Positions 43,270 to 53,127 of a DNA stretch of 64,000 bases are shown in pieces. Source of the DNA: Clostridia bacterium (lineage in GTDB: Bacteria > Bacillota > Clostridia > UBA1381); contig JAGBHE010000064.1 in assembly GCA_017935675.1 (NCBI GenBank), positions 124,001 to 188,000 of the forward strand, written 5' to 3'. Below the pieces are notes generated by a model. The model worked only from the letters and a program-made list of their open reading frames with translations, was not told where the DNA came from and did not search any database. Made by a program: the position numbers and the translations under genes. How positions within the stretch are numbered: position 1 is the first letter of the stretch; every line of letters begins with the position of its first letter.

Positions 43270-45010
43270 CCGTTCCGTCCCCCTTTATTTTAATAATTAT
43301 TTTTGTATATTTCCCGGCTTCACTTTCTATATCAAGCCCGCAGTCAGGCCCGAAAAACAGCTTTAAACGCTTGTCGGTATTTGAAAAGCCTATGCCGCTT
43401 ACATTACCCTGCTTTAATGCGTTTACTTTTTCAGTCGGAATACCTGCTCCGTCATCGGTAACATAAACGAATATATCCTCTCCCGTTTTTTCTCCGGTGA
43501 TAACAATTGTTCCGCAGGCATTGTCCTTTTCAAGTATTCCGTGATTTATCGCATTTTCAATAATCGGCTGCAATGTGATTTTCGGCATACGGCATTTTAA
43601 AATATCATTGGGAACGTCAGTTTCAAGGAGTATTGCATTATCATGCTTGAAGTTTTCTATTTCAACATAGTGACGGATATGATTTATTTCGCTTTCAAGA
43701 GTTGCAAGACCTCCCGAATTGTGCAGACTGAATTTATAAAACTGCGATAATGACCTGATGATGCTTGAAATATCCTCTGTGCGGTTATCCATTGCCAGCG
43801 ACTGTATTGTATTCAACGTATTATATAAAAAGTGCGGTTTTATTTGGAGCTGAAGAAGATCAAGCTCATATTTTTTTTCCTGCTTTGTGTAATCCGTATT
43901 GTATTTCATAAGCCTTTTTAATGTTACAAGCATATGATTGTAAGCGCCTATGGCGTCAGCCACTTCATTTTCCTTCGCTTCAAAATCGATAAAGGGAAGT
44001 GATTCGGGAGAGCTGAAATCCGCTTTTTTCATACCGTATATCAAGGCTTCAATCGATTCTGTGAGAGATGAGCTTACATGGCTTGATAACAGAAATGCAA
44101 CGGCAAAGATTATAAGCATAATTACCGAAAGGAGCAAAAGCATAACAATATTTGTTTTGTAAATGCTTGCCGTATTGTACAGCGAAATTATCATATAGTG
44201 GTCATTGCAGAAGCTTTTTTTTGCCGTGCGGTAGGTGTGTTTGTCCGAAAGCCTGAGGGTTACCGGCGAAGAGCCGTTTTCAAGGCTGTTCATAAGCTCC
44301 GTATCGTGCTCGGTATAATTATGACTGTCGGAGGAATATATAATATCACCGTTTTTATTGCACAGAATATTTACGGAATCAATTATGGAAATGTTATCAA
44401 GAGCTGTTTTGAATGCGGAAACATCGGCTGATATTTTTATATATCCCACAATTCTTGTATAGTCTGTTACATCGTAAATGGGGTTGATAATAAATACGCA
44501 GCTGCTTTTATCTGATGTTTCACTGAGATAGTAAAAGGTATTTCCGCAGCTTTTCATGTCATTGAACCATTCCTCACGTTCAATCAAATCACAGCTCAGC
44601 GTAGTGTAGCTGTCAAAATAGATTGATTTGTTATCCTCCGCTGCGTATATCCGAATGTCAACGGGAAAGCTGCAGCTGCTTTGGATTACAGGTATAGTGT
44701 TTGTTATATATAGATAGTTGTGGTATCTTTCAAAGACATCATCAGCCTCGCGGGACGACAGAACATCGGGTATTTGCGTGCTGTAGGATATGTAATAAAG
44801 AATACTTTCCATCTGATTAATGAATTTTGTAACATGAAGCGAGGTTATGTTTGCCGAATACTCCATGTTCCTGACGGTATCATCATATGATTTGAAAAGT
44901 GTATACACGGAGAATATCAGGAAAAACAAGCATGCGCTTATCAATGTCAGCAGGAGCTGAGACGCGAATATCCTTGACCGTATGCCGGACGATTCTTTTG
45001 ACAGACGCAC
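43247..45010 (-). CDS. Sensor histidine kinase (YesM-like)
   Basis: A 587-residue membrane sensor with two transmembrane helices (near the N-terminus, about 15-37, and about 290-312) flanking an extracellular Cache-like domain, then HAMP and a His_kinase/HATPase pair. The phospho-acceptor is His in QLQIKPHFLYNTLNTIQ, and the ATP lid region contains TDDGAGIP and GIGFSNTDKRL. Start: GTG at 45010 has AAAGGGG 8 bases upstream; an ATG at 45028 has no recognisable site. It likely senses an extracellular oligosaccharide or a binding-protein complex and signals to the overlapping response regulator gene. Confidence 0.94.
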   Translation of the reverse strand: MRLSKESSGIRSRIFASQLLLTLISACLFFLIFSVYTLFKSYDDTVRNMEYSANITSLHVTKFINQMESILYYISYSTQIPDVLSSREADDVFERYHNYLYITNTIPVIQSSCSFPVDIRIYAAEDNKSIYFDSYTTLSCDLIEREEWFNDMKSCGNTFYYLSETSDKSSCVFIINPIYDVTDYTRIVGYIKISADVSAFKTALDNISIIDSVNILCNKNGDIIYSSDSHNYTEHDTELMNSLENGSSPVTLRLSDKHTYRTAKKSFCNDHYMIISLYNTASIYKTNIVMLLLLSVIMLIIFAVAFLLSSHVSSSLTESIEALIYGMKKADFSSPESLPFIDFEAKENEVADAIGAYNHMLVTLKRLMKYNTDYTKQEKKYELDLLQLQIKPHFLYNTLNTIQSLAMDNRTEDISSIIRSLSQFYKFSLHNSGGLATLESEINHIRHYVEIENFKHDNAILLETDVPNDILKCRMPKITLQPIIENAINHGILEKDNACGTIVITGEKTGEDIFVYVTDDGAGIPTEKVNALKQGNVSGIGFSNTDKRLKLFFGPDCGLDIESEAGKYTKIIIKIKGDGTDDKHSDC

Positions 45011-45175
45011 AAGCTTCACCCCTTTCATTAGGTAAAATGCGGAATGCGTAATTCGGAATTTAAGAAAAACGCAGTTTTACAATCACCTAAAGTATACCAT
45101 AGCAAAAAAATGTTGTCAAGCGAAAAATAAAAATACATAATATTACACCGCACGTTATAAAAGTACACTTTACAT

Positions 45176-45205
45176 TTGAAAAAGCACATGCTAAAATTAT
45201 ATTAT
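45176..45205 (+). promoter_or_regulatory. Probable promoter of the glycan-utilisation operon
   Basis: TTGAAA (45176-45181) and TATTAT (45200-45205), spacer 18, about 27 bases before the first start codon. The weak -35 box fits activation by the adjacent AraC-type regulator. The rest of 45029-45175 is AT-rich with a short palindromic stretch near 45038-45060. Confidence 0.5.
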
Positions 45206-45231
45206 ATTTAAAGTTATGATGAAAGGGGCAG

Positions 45232-46728
45232 ATGAAAATGTTAAAAATGATGAAAAGACTGTGTGCCGGTATTTTAAGTGTGGCTCTGGCGTCGGCAATA
45301 TGTGCCTGCGGCAGCGAAAAAAAGGAGGGCGGCGAGATAACAAGACTGAAAATGATTCTGCCGGGAGATAAGCCCGCAATTTATGATGAGATATACGGGA
45401 AGCTTAATGAAATGCTTCGTGAGGACATCGGCGCGGAGCTTGAGGTGGAATATTATAATTACAGCGATCTTAATCAGAAATATTCCCTGCTGTTTTCTTC
45501 CGGTGAGGAATGTGATATTGTGTTTGCGGCAGACTGGCTTCAATATAATCAGCAGGCTTCAAAAAACAGCTTCATGGAAATAACGGATGATATGTTAAAG
45601 GAATATGCGCCGAAAACCTATGAGACGCTGACGGAGATAATAAAAAATGAGGCAAGTGTAAACGGGAAGCTGTATATGATTCCGAACACCGCAAAGGAAT
45701 ACAGCGAAAATGTCGTTTTGATACGCGGTGATTTAAGAGAGAAATACGGTCTCGGAAAGCTTAATGATATTAATGATTTTGAAAAATATCTTACTATGAT
45801 AGCCGAGAAAGAAAGCGATATTATTCCTGTTGTGGATCTGGCATTGTCGGGGCTCTGGACGCGTGACGCGGTTATTGCAATACCGCCGTCAACGGAGCTT
45901 GCCTATGACATAGAAAAGGATGAATTTGTTAAAAAGGATTATCAGGACTGGTATATAAACAGCGTTAAAAAAACAAGAGAGCTGGTGGACAAGGGAGTTA
46001 TTCCTGCTGATATATCGGTAAACAAGACTACAGGCAGCATGTTTGAGAACGGAAAAGCGGCTACATATGTCAAAAATCTTGAAACGTCGTCAAGCATGGC
46101 AAAAAAGCTCAGGGCTTCTCATCCCGAATGGAAAATAGAGATGTACAGCTTTAAGAAAGATGTTCCGAAGGTTATAAACTCATCTATTTCAAACGGTCTT
46201 TCACTGAACAGAATCTGTAAAAATCCTGAAAAGGCTTTGCAGACAATAGAGCTTCTGAGAAACGATAAAAGATATTTTGACCTTACATGGTACGGCATTG
46301 AAGGCAAGCATTGGCAGGCGGAGGGTGACAGGGGATATATATCCCTTAATGATTCTTTGCCCGCTGAAGAAAAATATGTTGCAGGAGCTGTCTGGGGCTG
46401 GAAAAATGAAAGCATGCTGAGACGTGACAGCTCGGAAATACCCGAAAAGCAGGAGATTCTCGATGCATGGGAGCAGGTAACCGTTGATTCTGACATATAC
46501 GGCTTTACCTTTGATGATACCAACGTAAAAACTGAAATAGCTACCGTAAAGAGCACTGCATCGCAATACGGCGGACCTCTTTACAACGGAATGGTGGCTG
46601 CCGGAGAAATAGACAAAGCATTTTCGGAGTATCAGAAAAAGCTTGAGCAGGCAGGCATTGATAAAATATATGACGAGGTCACGAGACAGTATAAGGAATA
46701 TCGTGAAAAAAAAGATGCGGGGAAATAA
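45232..46728 (+). CDS. Extracellular solute-binding lipoprotein (LplA type)
   Basis: A 498-residue family 1 sugar-binding lipoprotein with lipobox AICAC (cysteine at about residue 26). It captures oligosaccharides for the two permeases that follow. Typical features are the N-terminal LKMILPGDKP strand, ECDIVFAADW and the C-terminal DUF3502-like region ending YQKKLEQAGIDKIYDEV. RBS AAAGGGG lies 4 bases before ATG 45232 and 10 before ATG 45238, so either may be used. No ATPase gene is nearby; such systems commonly share a distant MsmK-type ATPase. Confidence 0.93.
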   Translation: MKMLKMMKRLCAGILSVALASAICACGSEKKEGGEITRLKMILPGDKPAIYDEIYGKLNEMLREDIGAELEVEYYNYSDLNQKYSLLFSSGEECDIVFAADWLQYNQQASKNSFMEITDDMLKEYAPKTYETLTEIIKNEASVNGKLYMIPNTAKEYSENVVLIRGDLREKYGLGKLNDINDFEKYLTMIAEKESDIIPVVDLALSGLWTRDAVIAIPPSTELAYDIEKDEFVKKDYQDWYINSVKKTRELVDKGVIPADISVNKTTGSMFENGKAATYVKNLETSSSMAKKLRASHPEWKIEMYSFKKDVPKVINSSISNGLSLNRICKNPEKALQTIELLRNDKRYFDLTWYGIEGKHWQAEGDRGYISLNDSLPAEEKYVAGAVWGWKNESMLRRDSSEIPEKQEILDAWEQVTVDSDIYGFTFDDTNVKTEIATVKSTASQYGGPLYNGMVAAGEIDKAFSEYQKKLEQAGIDKIYDEVTRQYKEYREKKDAGK

Positions 46729-46731
46729 TAA

Positions 46732-47688
46732 ATGAGACGAGCAAATAATGTTAAAGCATACAAAGCGCTGAAGAAAAGAAGCCTTTGGCAGGAGATATGC
46801 CGGTATAGGGTGCTATGGCTGATGGCCATGCCTGCCATAATCTATGTTTTGCTGTTTTCTTATACGCCGATGGCGGGAATAGTGCTTGCATTTAAGAAAT
46901 ACGACTATGCATCAGGGATTTTCAAAAGCCCCTGGTGCGGTCTTGAAAATTTTAAATTCTTTTTCAAGAGCGGTCAGGCGGCGGTGGTTACAAGAAATAC
47001 ATTTTTGTATAATATAGCTTTCATATTTCTCGGGAACTTTCTGCAGATGATAACGGCTGTTTTTTTGTCGGAAATGAGGAATAAATATTCTAAAAAGCTT
47101 GCTCAGACGTGTATATTTTTCCCGTACTTCATATCCTGGGTAGTTGTCGGCGCGTTTATATATAACATATTCAGCGTAGATTACGGAGTGCTTAACAATA
47201 TTCTGAAATCCATGGGCGCTGAGCCGGTAAACGTATATACACAGCCGAGGTACTGGCCGTTTATAATTACGGTGATTGACCTCTGGAAGGGAGTAGGATA
47301 CGGCTCTGTAGTATATCTTGCGGCAATATCGGGATTGGATACGTCTATATATGAGGCGGCGGAAATAGACGGCGCAAGTCTTGTAAAGCGCGTTTACTAC
47401 ATAACAATGCCAATGCTTCGCTCTACCATGATAACGCTTATCCTTCTCGGTCTCGGAAGAGTTTTCAGAGGAAACTTCAGTATGTTTTATCAGCTGGTCG
47501 GCAACAACGGCGTGCTGTATAACCATACGGACGTTATAGACACGTTTGTTTTCAGGACGCTTCTGTCCTCAAACGATATCGGAATGTCGGCGGCAGTCGG
47601 ATTGTATCAGTCGGTGTTATGTTTTGTGTTTATAATGATGGCGAACGGTGTTATTAAAAAGATAGATGACAGCAGTGCGCTGTTTTAA
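46732..47688 (+). CDS. Sugar ABC transporter permease (LplB type)
   Basis: A 318-residue membrane protein with about six transmembrane segments, beginning at RVLWLMAMPAIIYVLLFSYT (about 27-46). The cytoplasmic EAA loop is EAAEIDGASLVKRVYYITMP (about 219-238). It forms the translocation pore with the next gene's product for oligosaccharides bound by the preceding lipoprotein. It starts 3 bases after the binding-protein stop. Confidence 0.95.
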   Translation: MRRANNVKAYKALKKRSLWQEICRYRVLWLMAMPAIIYVLLFSYTPMAGIVLAFKKYDYASGIFKSPWCGLENFKFFFKSGQAAVVTRNTFLYNIAFIFLGNFLQMITAVFLSEMRNKYSKKLAQTCIFFPYFISWVVVGAFIYNIFSVDYGVLNNILKSMGAEPVNVYTQPRYWPFIITVIDLWKGVGYGSVVYLAAISGLDTSIYEAAEIDGASLVKRVYYITMPMLRSTMITLILLGLGRVFRGNFSMFYQLVGNNGVLYNHTDVIDTFVFRTLLSSNDIGMSAAVGLYQSVLCFVFIMMANGVIKKIDDSSALF

Positions 47689-47712
47689 ATGGGTCGAACG
47701 GAGGATTTCAAA

Positions 47713-48621
47713 ATGGATAATGAAGAAAATAAATCAATGCCGAAAAATCCGGCGGATAAGGCGTTTGTTGTATTTTCATATGCTTTTTCAATATTTATGG
47801 CGTTGCTGGGAGTGCTGCCGTTTATTATGCTCATATCCGGCTCGTTTACATCCGAGGCATACATAATCAATCACGGCTATTCCTTTTTCCCGGGTGAATT
47901 TTCACTTGAGGCATATAAAGGAATATTCCGGAATTCAGCTAAGGTTATTGACGCATATGAGATTACTGTTTTTACGACGGCAATAGGAATATTGGTGACG
48001 CTGATATTCACGTCAATGACGTCATATGTGATTTACAGGAGAGATTTTCCCTGGAGGAACAAGCTGGCATATTTTTTGTTTTTCACAACGCTGTTCAGCG
48101 GCGGACTGACTCCGTATTATATGCTCATGATGAAGCTTGGTATGAAAAATAATATTGCCGCTCTTATAGTGCCGCACATGCTTTCTGTTTTTAATATTCT
48201 GATAGTCCGGAACTTTATGAACGGACTGCCGTATGAGATTGTTGAGGCAGCAAAGATAGACGGGGCAAACGATTTTCAGATCTACACTACAATAATAATG
48301 CCGCTTATTAAGCCGGTGTTGGCGACAATAGCGCTTTTTGTGGGTTTGGAGCTGTGGAATCAATGGTATCAGTGTATGCTTTTTGTCAGCGATTCAAAGC
48401 TCTTTACATTGCAGTATTATTTATATAATATGCTGAATAACGCCACGGCAATGAAGGAGCTGATGAGCGGCGCAAATGTAGATACCTCGTCAATAGATAT
48501 TCCGCAGGAGAGCACAAAGCTCGCCATGACAATGATTGCCGCCGGCCCTGTGCTGCTGCTCTATCCCTTTGTTCAGAAATATTTTGTAAAAAGCATTACG
48601 GTCGGAAGTGTAAAGGGCTGA
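47713..48621 (+). CDS. Sugar ABC transporter permease (LplC/YtcP type)
   Basis: A 302-residue permease, second pore subunit, with six predicted transmembrane helices and the EAA loop VEAAKIDGANDFQIYTTIIM (about 177-196) followed by PLIKPVLA. Start: ATG 47713 has GGAGG 8 bases before it, whereas the ATG at 47689 directly abutting the previous stop has none. It is followed 18 bases later by the first secreted glycosidase gene, showing that uptake and surface breakdown are in one operon. Confidence 0.95.
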   Translation: MDNEENKSMPKNPADKAFVVFSYAFSIFMALLGVLPFIMLISGSFTSEAYIINHGYSFFPGEFSLEAYKGIFRNSAKVIDAYEITVFTTAIGILVTLIFTSMTSYVIYRRDFPWRNKLAYFLFFTTLFSGGLTPYYMLMMKLGMKNNIAALIVPHMLSVFNILIVRNFMNGLPYEIVEAAKIDGANDFQIYTTIIMPLIKPVLATIALFVGLELWNQWYQCMLFVSDSKLFTLQYYLYNMLNNATAMKELMSGANVDTSSIDIPQESTKLAMTMIAAGPVLLLYPFVQKYFVKSITVGSVKG

Positions 48622-48639
48622 GTGATGAGGGGGTATTAT

Positions 48640-51393
48640 ATGCGTATACTGAAAATTATACTGATTTTTGCTTTGGTGCTTTCATCGGTCACGCCGCGGC
48701 TTTATGCGGAGAATATCGGAGAGGGAATAAATGTGCCGGCGGTTTTCCGCGATGACGCGGCAATGATACCTGTCAGCTGCTTAAGCCGGGCGGGAATTGA
48801 CGTAACTATGATAGGCGCAAGCCGTGTAATGCTCAGCAGACAGGATGTTATGATAATAGCTGAGGACGGATGCAACACCGTTTTTGTAAACGGCGTTGAA
48901 GAAACATGCGACCCGGCTCCGTATTCAGAGGCGTCGGAGCTGTATGTGCCGGCGGAAAAAATACTTCATTATTTCGGATACGGTGTTGAAGCCGATGGTG
49001 ACAGTATAAAGATAAAGGCTGTTTCCGAGCTTGAAAAAATGATGGCGGAGGCAGAAACGGTTGACGGAATGTATCTTGGCGGCGAGCTTTTGGGGAACGC
49101 TTCCTTTGAAGATGATTTTATGCTTTGCGGAGGATGGGCGAACCGTGTAAACTGCCGTGTTTCTCAGACAAGCGAGCAGGTGGTCGACGGGGAGTTTGCC
49201 GGACTTGTTACGGAACGTACAATGGGCTGGTCGTCTATAACTCAGGATGTATGCGCGGCATTGCAGGATAACGGGAAGGGCAAATACCGTATTTCCGGAT
49301 ATCTGCGCACAAAGGATGAGCCGTGTGAAATGAGACTGGATCTTGTAACAACAAATTCCGCATCGCAGAAGACGAGCTTTTATGATGTGAAAACCGTTGA
49401 TAATACGGATTGGACGTATTTTGAATTTGTAAGCGATATTCAGTGGGAGCTTGACCTTGTAGAAGCAATATTTTACGCCGAGGCAACATCGCATACGGGC
49501 AAAGCCTGTGAGGTGCAGGATTATTACATAGATAACTGCAGCCTCAGAAAGCTTATGACCGCGGAGGAATATGCGGAAAATCTTAAAAAGCTGCTTGCGG
49601 CTGATGAAATTGAAGAGAAAAGAACGGCAAATGCTGAAAAATACCGGCAGCTCAGCGAAAAGCACAGCAAGGATAAAATGGTGAGCGTATATCCGGAGGA
49701 AAACAGAGAGGTGCTGATAAATCCATATAAGGGACTTATGATGTATCCGTATTATACAGCTTTGTTTTCGGGTGACATGTCAAAAGGCGCCGGGAAAATA
49801 GCCGGATTGATGTATATGCGTCATGCTTGGTCATTAATTGAGCCTGAGGAGGGTAAGTACAGGTGGGATATAATAGACGCAAATCTGGAGTTTTGCCGGA
49901 AGAACGGCATACAATACGGCATAGGTCTCGGTTCCACCATAAACTTTAACTCGAATACAAACTTTAATCAGGATACTCCCGAATGGGTTTTTGAGGCGGG
50001 CGCAGAGTATACCGTAGAGGATATGGGAAACGGATGCGTTTTGAAAATTCCGGTTTATGAGGACCCGGTTTTCCGTGAAAAAATGCAGAATATGATAGAC
50101 GCCTTTGCCGAAAGATACAATGATAATGAAACCTTTGCATATGTAGATATGAGAAACTACGGAAACTGGGGCGAATGGCATTTTTATCAGCTGCCGGTCA
50201 ACCGTGAGCTGGCGTCAAAAAGAAGTCAGAAGGAACTGTTTGAGCTGATTGATATGTGGAAAAACGTAAGGCTTCCCCTTTTGTCCTTTGTGGCGCGGCG
50301 GGATGTTTCGCAGTATGCCCTTGATACTCTCGGAGCAGGCGTCCGCGCAGACGGTGTAATGAATCCTGAGCTCCTTGATAATCATAAGAACTTTGAAATT
50401 GTTAAAAATAAAGCCATTGCCGTTGCCGAATGGTTCGCGAACAGTGCCGCCGTGTATCTTCCCGGAGGCAAGTATGAAAAATATTACGGTTATATGCCGA
50501 TTTTTTATGAAAGAGTTGTTACCGAGGGGGCGGTAAGCATGATGGCGTTTGCGAACTGGGCGCCTGAAGAGGCATATGAGAATTGGCCCGACTTATACAA
50601 AAGAATGGCTAACCTTATAGGATATTGGTATAAGCCCGTAAAAATAGAGCATTCGGAGGATATTACACATGGTCTTATTAAGATGAGAATAAAAAATGAC
50701 GGAGTTGCGCCGCTTTTTGCCGGACGTGATAAAAATGCGTGTGTAAAGCTGGCGTTAGCCGACAGTGACAACAATATTTTAGATACGGTTGTTCTTGACG
50801 GAGTAGACCCGATAGACTGGCTTGTGGGAGAATATACTGAATGTGCCGCAGAATATAAATTTGAAAACACAGAGGGCGGCATGAAGCTTTTGCTGGGTGT
50901 ATTTACAAGAGAATCAAATGAAAAGCCAAACGTTAAGCTCGGAATAAAGGCTGAGATTACAGACGGATGGTACGATATAAGCTCTATGAGCACAAGCGAT
51001 TTGTCGGATTTGTCGCATAACAAGCTTTACAAGGCCACGCAGCTCTATGCCGATGATGAGTACGGCTTCAGACGTCCGGAGCATGCCTTTGACAGAGACG
51101 AAGAAACCTTCTGGGCAAATAAATGCAGGAGCGGGGAGTATTTGGAGATTGATTTCGGAGAGCAAAAAAGCGTTTCATCCGTGAACATAAAAAGCGTTGA
51201 TACAGCAAAGATAAAGCATTCCGTATGGTATCTTGCCGGTAATAATAAATGGGTAAAGGCCGCGGACGGCGCAAGTCTTGCCGCAAGAGGAGCGACGCTG
51301 AAATTCAAGGCGGTGAATACACGGAAGCTTCGCATAATGATTGACGAAACAAAGGACGCGGTTTTCAGATTGAAGGAAATCACCGTAAAATAG
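48640..51393 (+). CDS. Secreted DUF4832-type putative glycosidase A with stalk, CBM-like and F5/8C domains
   Basis: A 917-residue exported protein: signal peptide (1-24, ending RLYA); copper-amine-oxidase-like stalk (about 27-130); CBM4/9-like jellyroll (about 145-300, starting ELLGNASFEDDF); a TIM-barrel of the DUF4874/DUF4832 kind (about 345-640, NPYKGLMMYP and later MRHAWSLIEPEEGKY); an Ig-like domain (640-770); and a C-terminal F5/8C domain (about 790-917). Two conserved glutamates in barrel positions expected for strands 4 and 7 are Glu512 (YGNWGEWHF) and Glu597 (AVAEWF), as in retaining clan-A glycosidases. Activity is not established for the family. ATG 48640 has GAGGGGG 6 bases upstream. 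Paralogue at 57081. Confidence 0.82.
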   Translation: MRILKIILIFALVLSSVTPRLYAENIGEGINVPAVFRDDAAMIPVSCLSRAGIDVTMIGASRVMLSRQDVMIIAEDGCNTVFVNGVEETCDPAPYSEASELYVPAEKILHYFGYGVEADGDSIKIKAVSELEKMMAEAETVDGMYLGGELLGNASFEDDFMLCGGWANRVNCRVSQTSEQVVDGEFAGLVTERTMGWSSITQDVCAALQDNGKGKYRISGYLRTKDEPCEMRLDLVTTNSASQKTSFYDVKTVDNTDWTYFEFVSDIQWELDLVEAIFYAEATSHTGKACEVQDYYIDNCSLRKLMTAEEYAENLKKLLAADEIEEKRTANAEKYRQLSEKHSKDKMVSVYPEENREVLINPYKGLMMYPYYTALFSGDMSKGAGKIAGLMYMRHAWSLIEPEEGKYRWDIIDANLEFCRKNGIQYGIGLGSTINFNSNTNFNQDTPEWVFEAGAEYTVEDMGNGCVLKIPVYEDPVFREKMQNMIDAFAERYNDNETFAYVDMRNYGNWGEWHFYQLPVNRELASKRSQKELFELIDMWKNVRLPLLSFVARRDVSQYALDTLGAGVRADGVMNPELLDNHKNFEIVKNKAIAVAEWFANSAAVYLPGGKYEKYYGYMPIFYERVVTEGAVSMMAFANWAPEEAYENWPDLYKRMANLIGYWYKPVKIEHSEDITHGLIKMRIKNDGVAPLFAGRDKNACVKLALADSDNNILDTVVLDGVDPIDWLVGEYTECAAEYKFENTEGGMKLLLGVFTRESNEKPNVKLGIKAEITDGWYDISSMSTSDLSDLSHNKLYKATQLYADDEYGFRRPEHAFDRDEETFWANKCRSGEYLEIDFGEQKSVSSVNIKSVDTAKIKHSVWYLAGNNKWVKAADGASLAARGATLKFKAVNTRKLRIMIDETKDAVFRLKEITVK

Positions 51394-51414
51394 CAGGGAG
51401 TTGAAGAAAAGGCC

Positions 51415-53127
51415 ATGAAAAATAAAATTGTTGTGTTGTTCCTCACATGTATAATATTTCATGCACCGGGTGTACATGCCGCGGTTATAGACGATGTAAC
51501 CGAGAATATGAACAGCGGCGCCGTTACCGTAACAGGCAGCGGCATAGCCGGAGGTGATGAGGTTTTTATAGAGGTATTTGATTATGAGGATACAGCCTAT
51601 GAAAAGCCTGTTTTTGCAGGAGTATTTGAGGCTGATGCAGACGGAAATCTTGCGGCTTGCTTTAGTATGCCCGACAGTGTGGAAACGGGTAAAAAGACGG
51701 CGGCGGCAAGAGCCAGGACAGGAGGCGTTTTAAGAAAGGACTTTGACTATTTTTCAGCAGTAAGCATAATAAGCGTAACAGCAGACTGGAACAATGCAAT
51801 TGCCGGACAGGACAGAAAGCTTCTGGAGAATATACTGAATAACGAGGCTTCTCTGAAGGTGCTGATTAATACAAATCTGTCGTCAAAGCTGGCAGCAGAG
51901 CTTATTGATGTAAATAAGGATAAGCTGACAGCGGAGCTTCTGACAATGCAGGAGTCGGACAGCATAGAGGAAATTTCCAAAATGGTTGCTGAGCCGTATA
52001 TCAATTTTGCGGTGAATAATGCATCGCCGGAGACAGCGGCATCACTTACAGGTGAATTTTATGATATTATAGATACAAAAAAAGGTGATATATATAACGA
52101 TATATTGCTCCGTCTTAGTGACGCGCAGAGGAATGAAGTATATATATCGGCATTAAATAAGACAAGGGGAAATCTTACAAATGAGAACATTACCGACTTA
52201 ATATATTCCGAGGCGGTAATGTACGGCTTTAAGCAGAAGGAAAGCTATACAGAGCTAAGCTCTTATATGAAAAAATACAACGGGGAATATTTTAAGGCGG
52301 ATTTCTCCGATTATGAAACGCTGAAGAACACATATCCCGTTGATTCCGGCATGATAAAGCAAAAAGATAATTACAAGACCTTTGATGAGCTACGCGGCAT
52401 ATTTGAAAGTCTTGTAAAGCAGCAGAAAAAAGCTGAAACCGCTGCGCCGAAAAAAAGCTCCGGCGGCGGAGGTGGCGGCGGAGGCGGCGGCATTAAAAGC
52501 CCTGCGGTTGTACCTGCGATAACTCAGGAGCCTACAGAAGCTGAAACCGTTGTTTTTAAGGACCTTAAGGATTATTCATGGGCTGAAAATTATATCATGG
52601 TTCTCTATGATAAAGGTGTTGTGGACGGCGTCGGAAACGGTAATTTTGAGCCGTCGGGATGTGTCCTGAGAGAGCAGTTTGTAAAAATGCTTGCAGCCTT
52701 CATGCCCGCAGCCGAAGCGGCGGAAAAAAGCGGCTTTACCGATGTTGTCAGCGGTGAATGGTATGAGAAATATATAGATAATGCGAAAGAGAGCGGAATC
52801 ATAAAGGGCAATACCGATGGCAGCTTCGGAATCGGCAAAAAAATTACAAGGCAGGACGCCGCCGTAATGCTTTTAAATGCTGTAGTGGCTTATGACAATG
52901 AAATTATTGCAAATGCCGAAGCCGGTGCGCCCGAGTTTTCCGACATAGATGATATATCATCTTATGCGCTTTATTCCGTAAGTGTGCTGGGTAAGCTCGG
53001 AATTGTAAAAGGCGGCGAAAACGGAAAATTCAATCCTCTCGGAACCGCAACACGTGCCGAGGCAGCTGTAATGATAGGCAGAGTAATGGAGCTTATTGAC
53101 GGGGAGGTAGATGCGAATGAGGCGTAG
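51415..53127 (+). CDS. SLH-domain surface anchor protein
   Basis: A 570-residue exported protein with signal peptide (about 1-22), a helical and beta-rich N-terminal half (25-340), a run of ten glycines (about 350-359) as a flexible linker, and three C-terminal S-layer homology repeats (about 380-430, 440-490, 505-560; FKDLKDYSWAENYIMVLYDKG, FTDVVSGEWYEKYID). SLH repeats bind pyruvylated secondary wall polymer. The N-terminal half may be a docking site for the other secreted proteins of the locus, but no cohesin is recognised. The next gene starts inside its 3' end. Confidence 0.9.
   Translation: MKNKIVVLFLTCIIFHAPGVHAAVIDDVTENMNSGAVTVTGSGIAGGDEVFIEVFDYEDTAYEKPVFAGVFEADADGNLAACFSMPDSVETGKKTAAARARTGGVLRKDFDYFSAVSIISVTADWNNAIAGQDRKLLENILNNEASLKVLINTNLSSKLAAELIDVNKDKLTAELLTMQESDSIEEISKMVAEPYINFAVNNASPETAASLTGEFYDIIDTKKGDIYNDILLRLSDAQRNEVYISALNKTRGNLTNENITDLIYSEAVMYGFKQKESYTELSSYMKKYNGEYFKADFSDYETLKNTYPVDSGMIKQKDNYKTFDELRGIFESLVKQQKKAETAAPKKSSGGGGGGGGGGIKSPAVVPAITQEPTEAETVVFKDLKDYSWAENYIMVLYDKGVVDGVGNGNFEPSGCVLREQFVKMLAAFMPAAEAAEKSGFTDVVSGEWYEKYIDNAKESGIIKGNTDGSFGIGKKITRQDAAVMLLNAVVAYDNEIIANAEAGAPEFSDIDDISSYALYSVSVLGKLGIVKGGENGKFNPLGTATRAEAAVMIGRVMELIDGEVDANEA

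Noticed and set aside
46912-47526. Minus-strand open frame of 204 codons
   Set aside because: Mirror of the LplB permease gene; hydrophobic codons read backwards give an Arg/Tyr-rich artefact.
48925-49665. Long minus-strand open frame (246 codons)
   Set aside because: Antisense to the DUF4832 glycosidase A gene, no RBS, basic/cysteine-rich translation typical of shadow frames.
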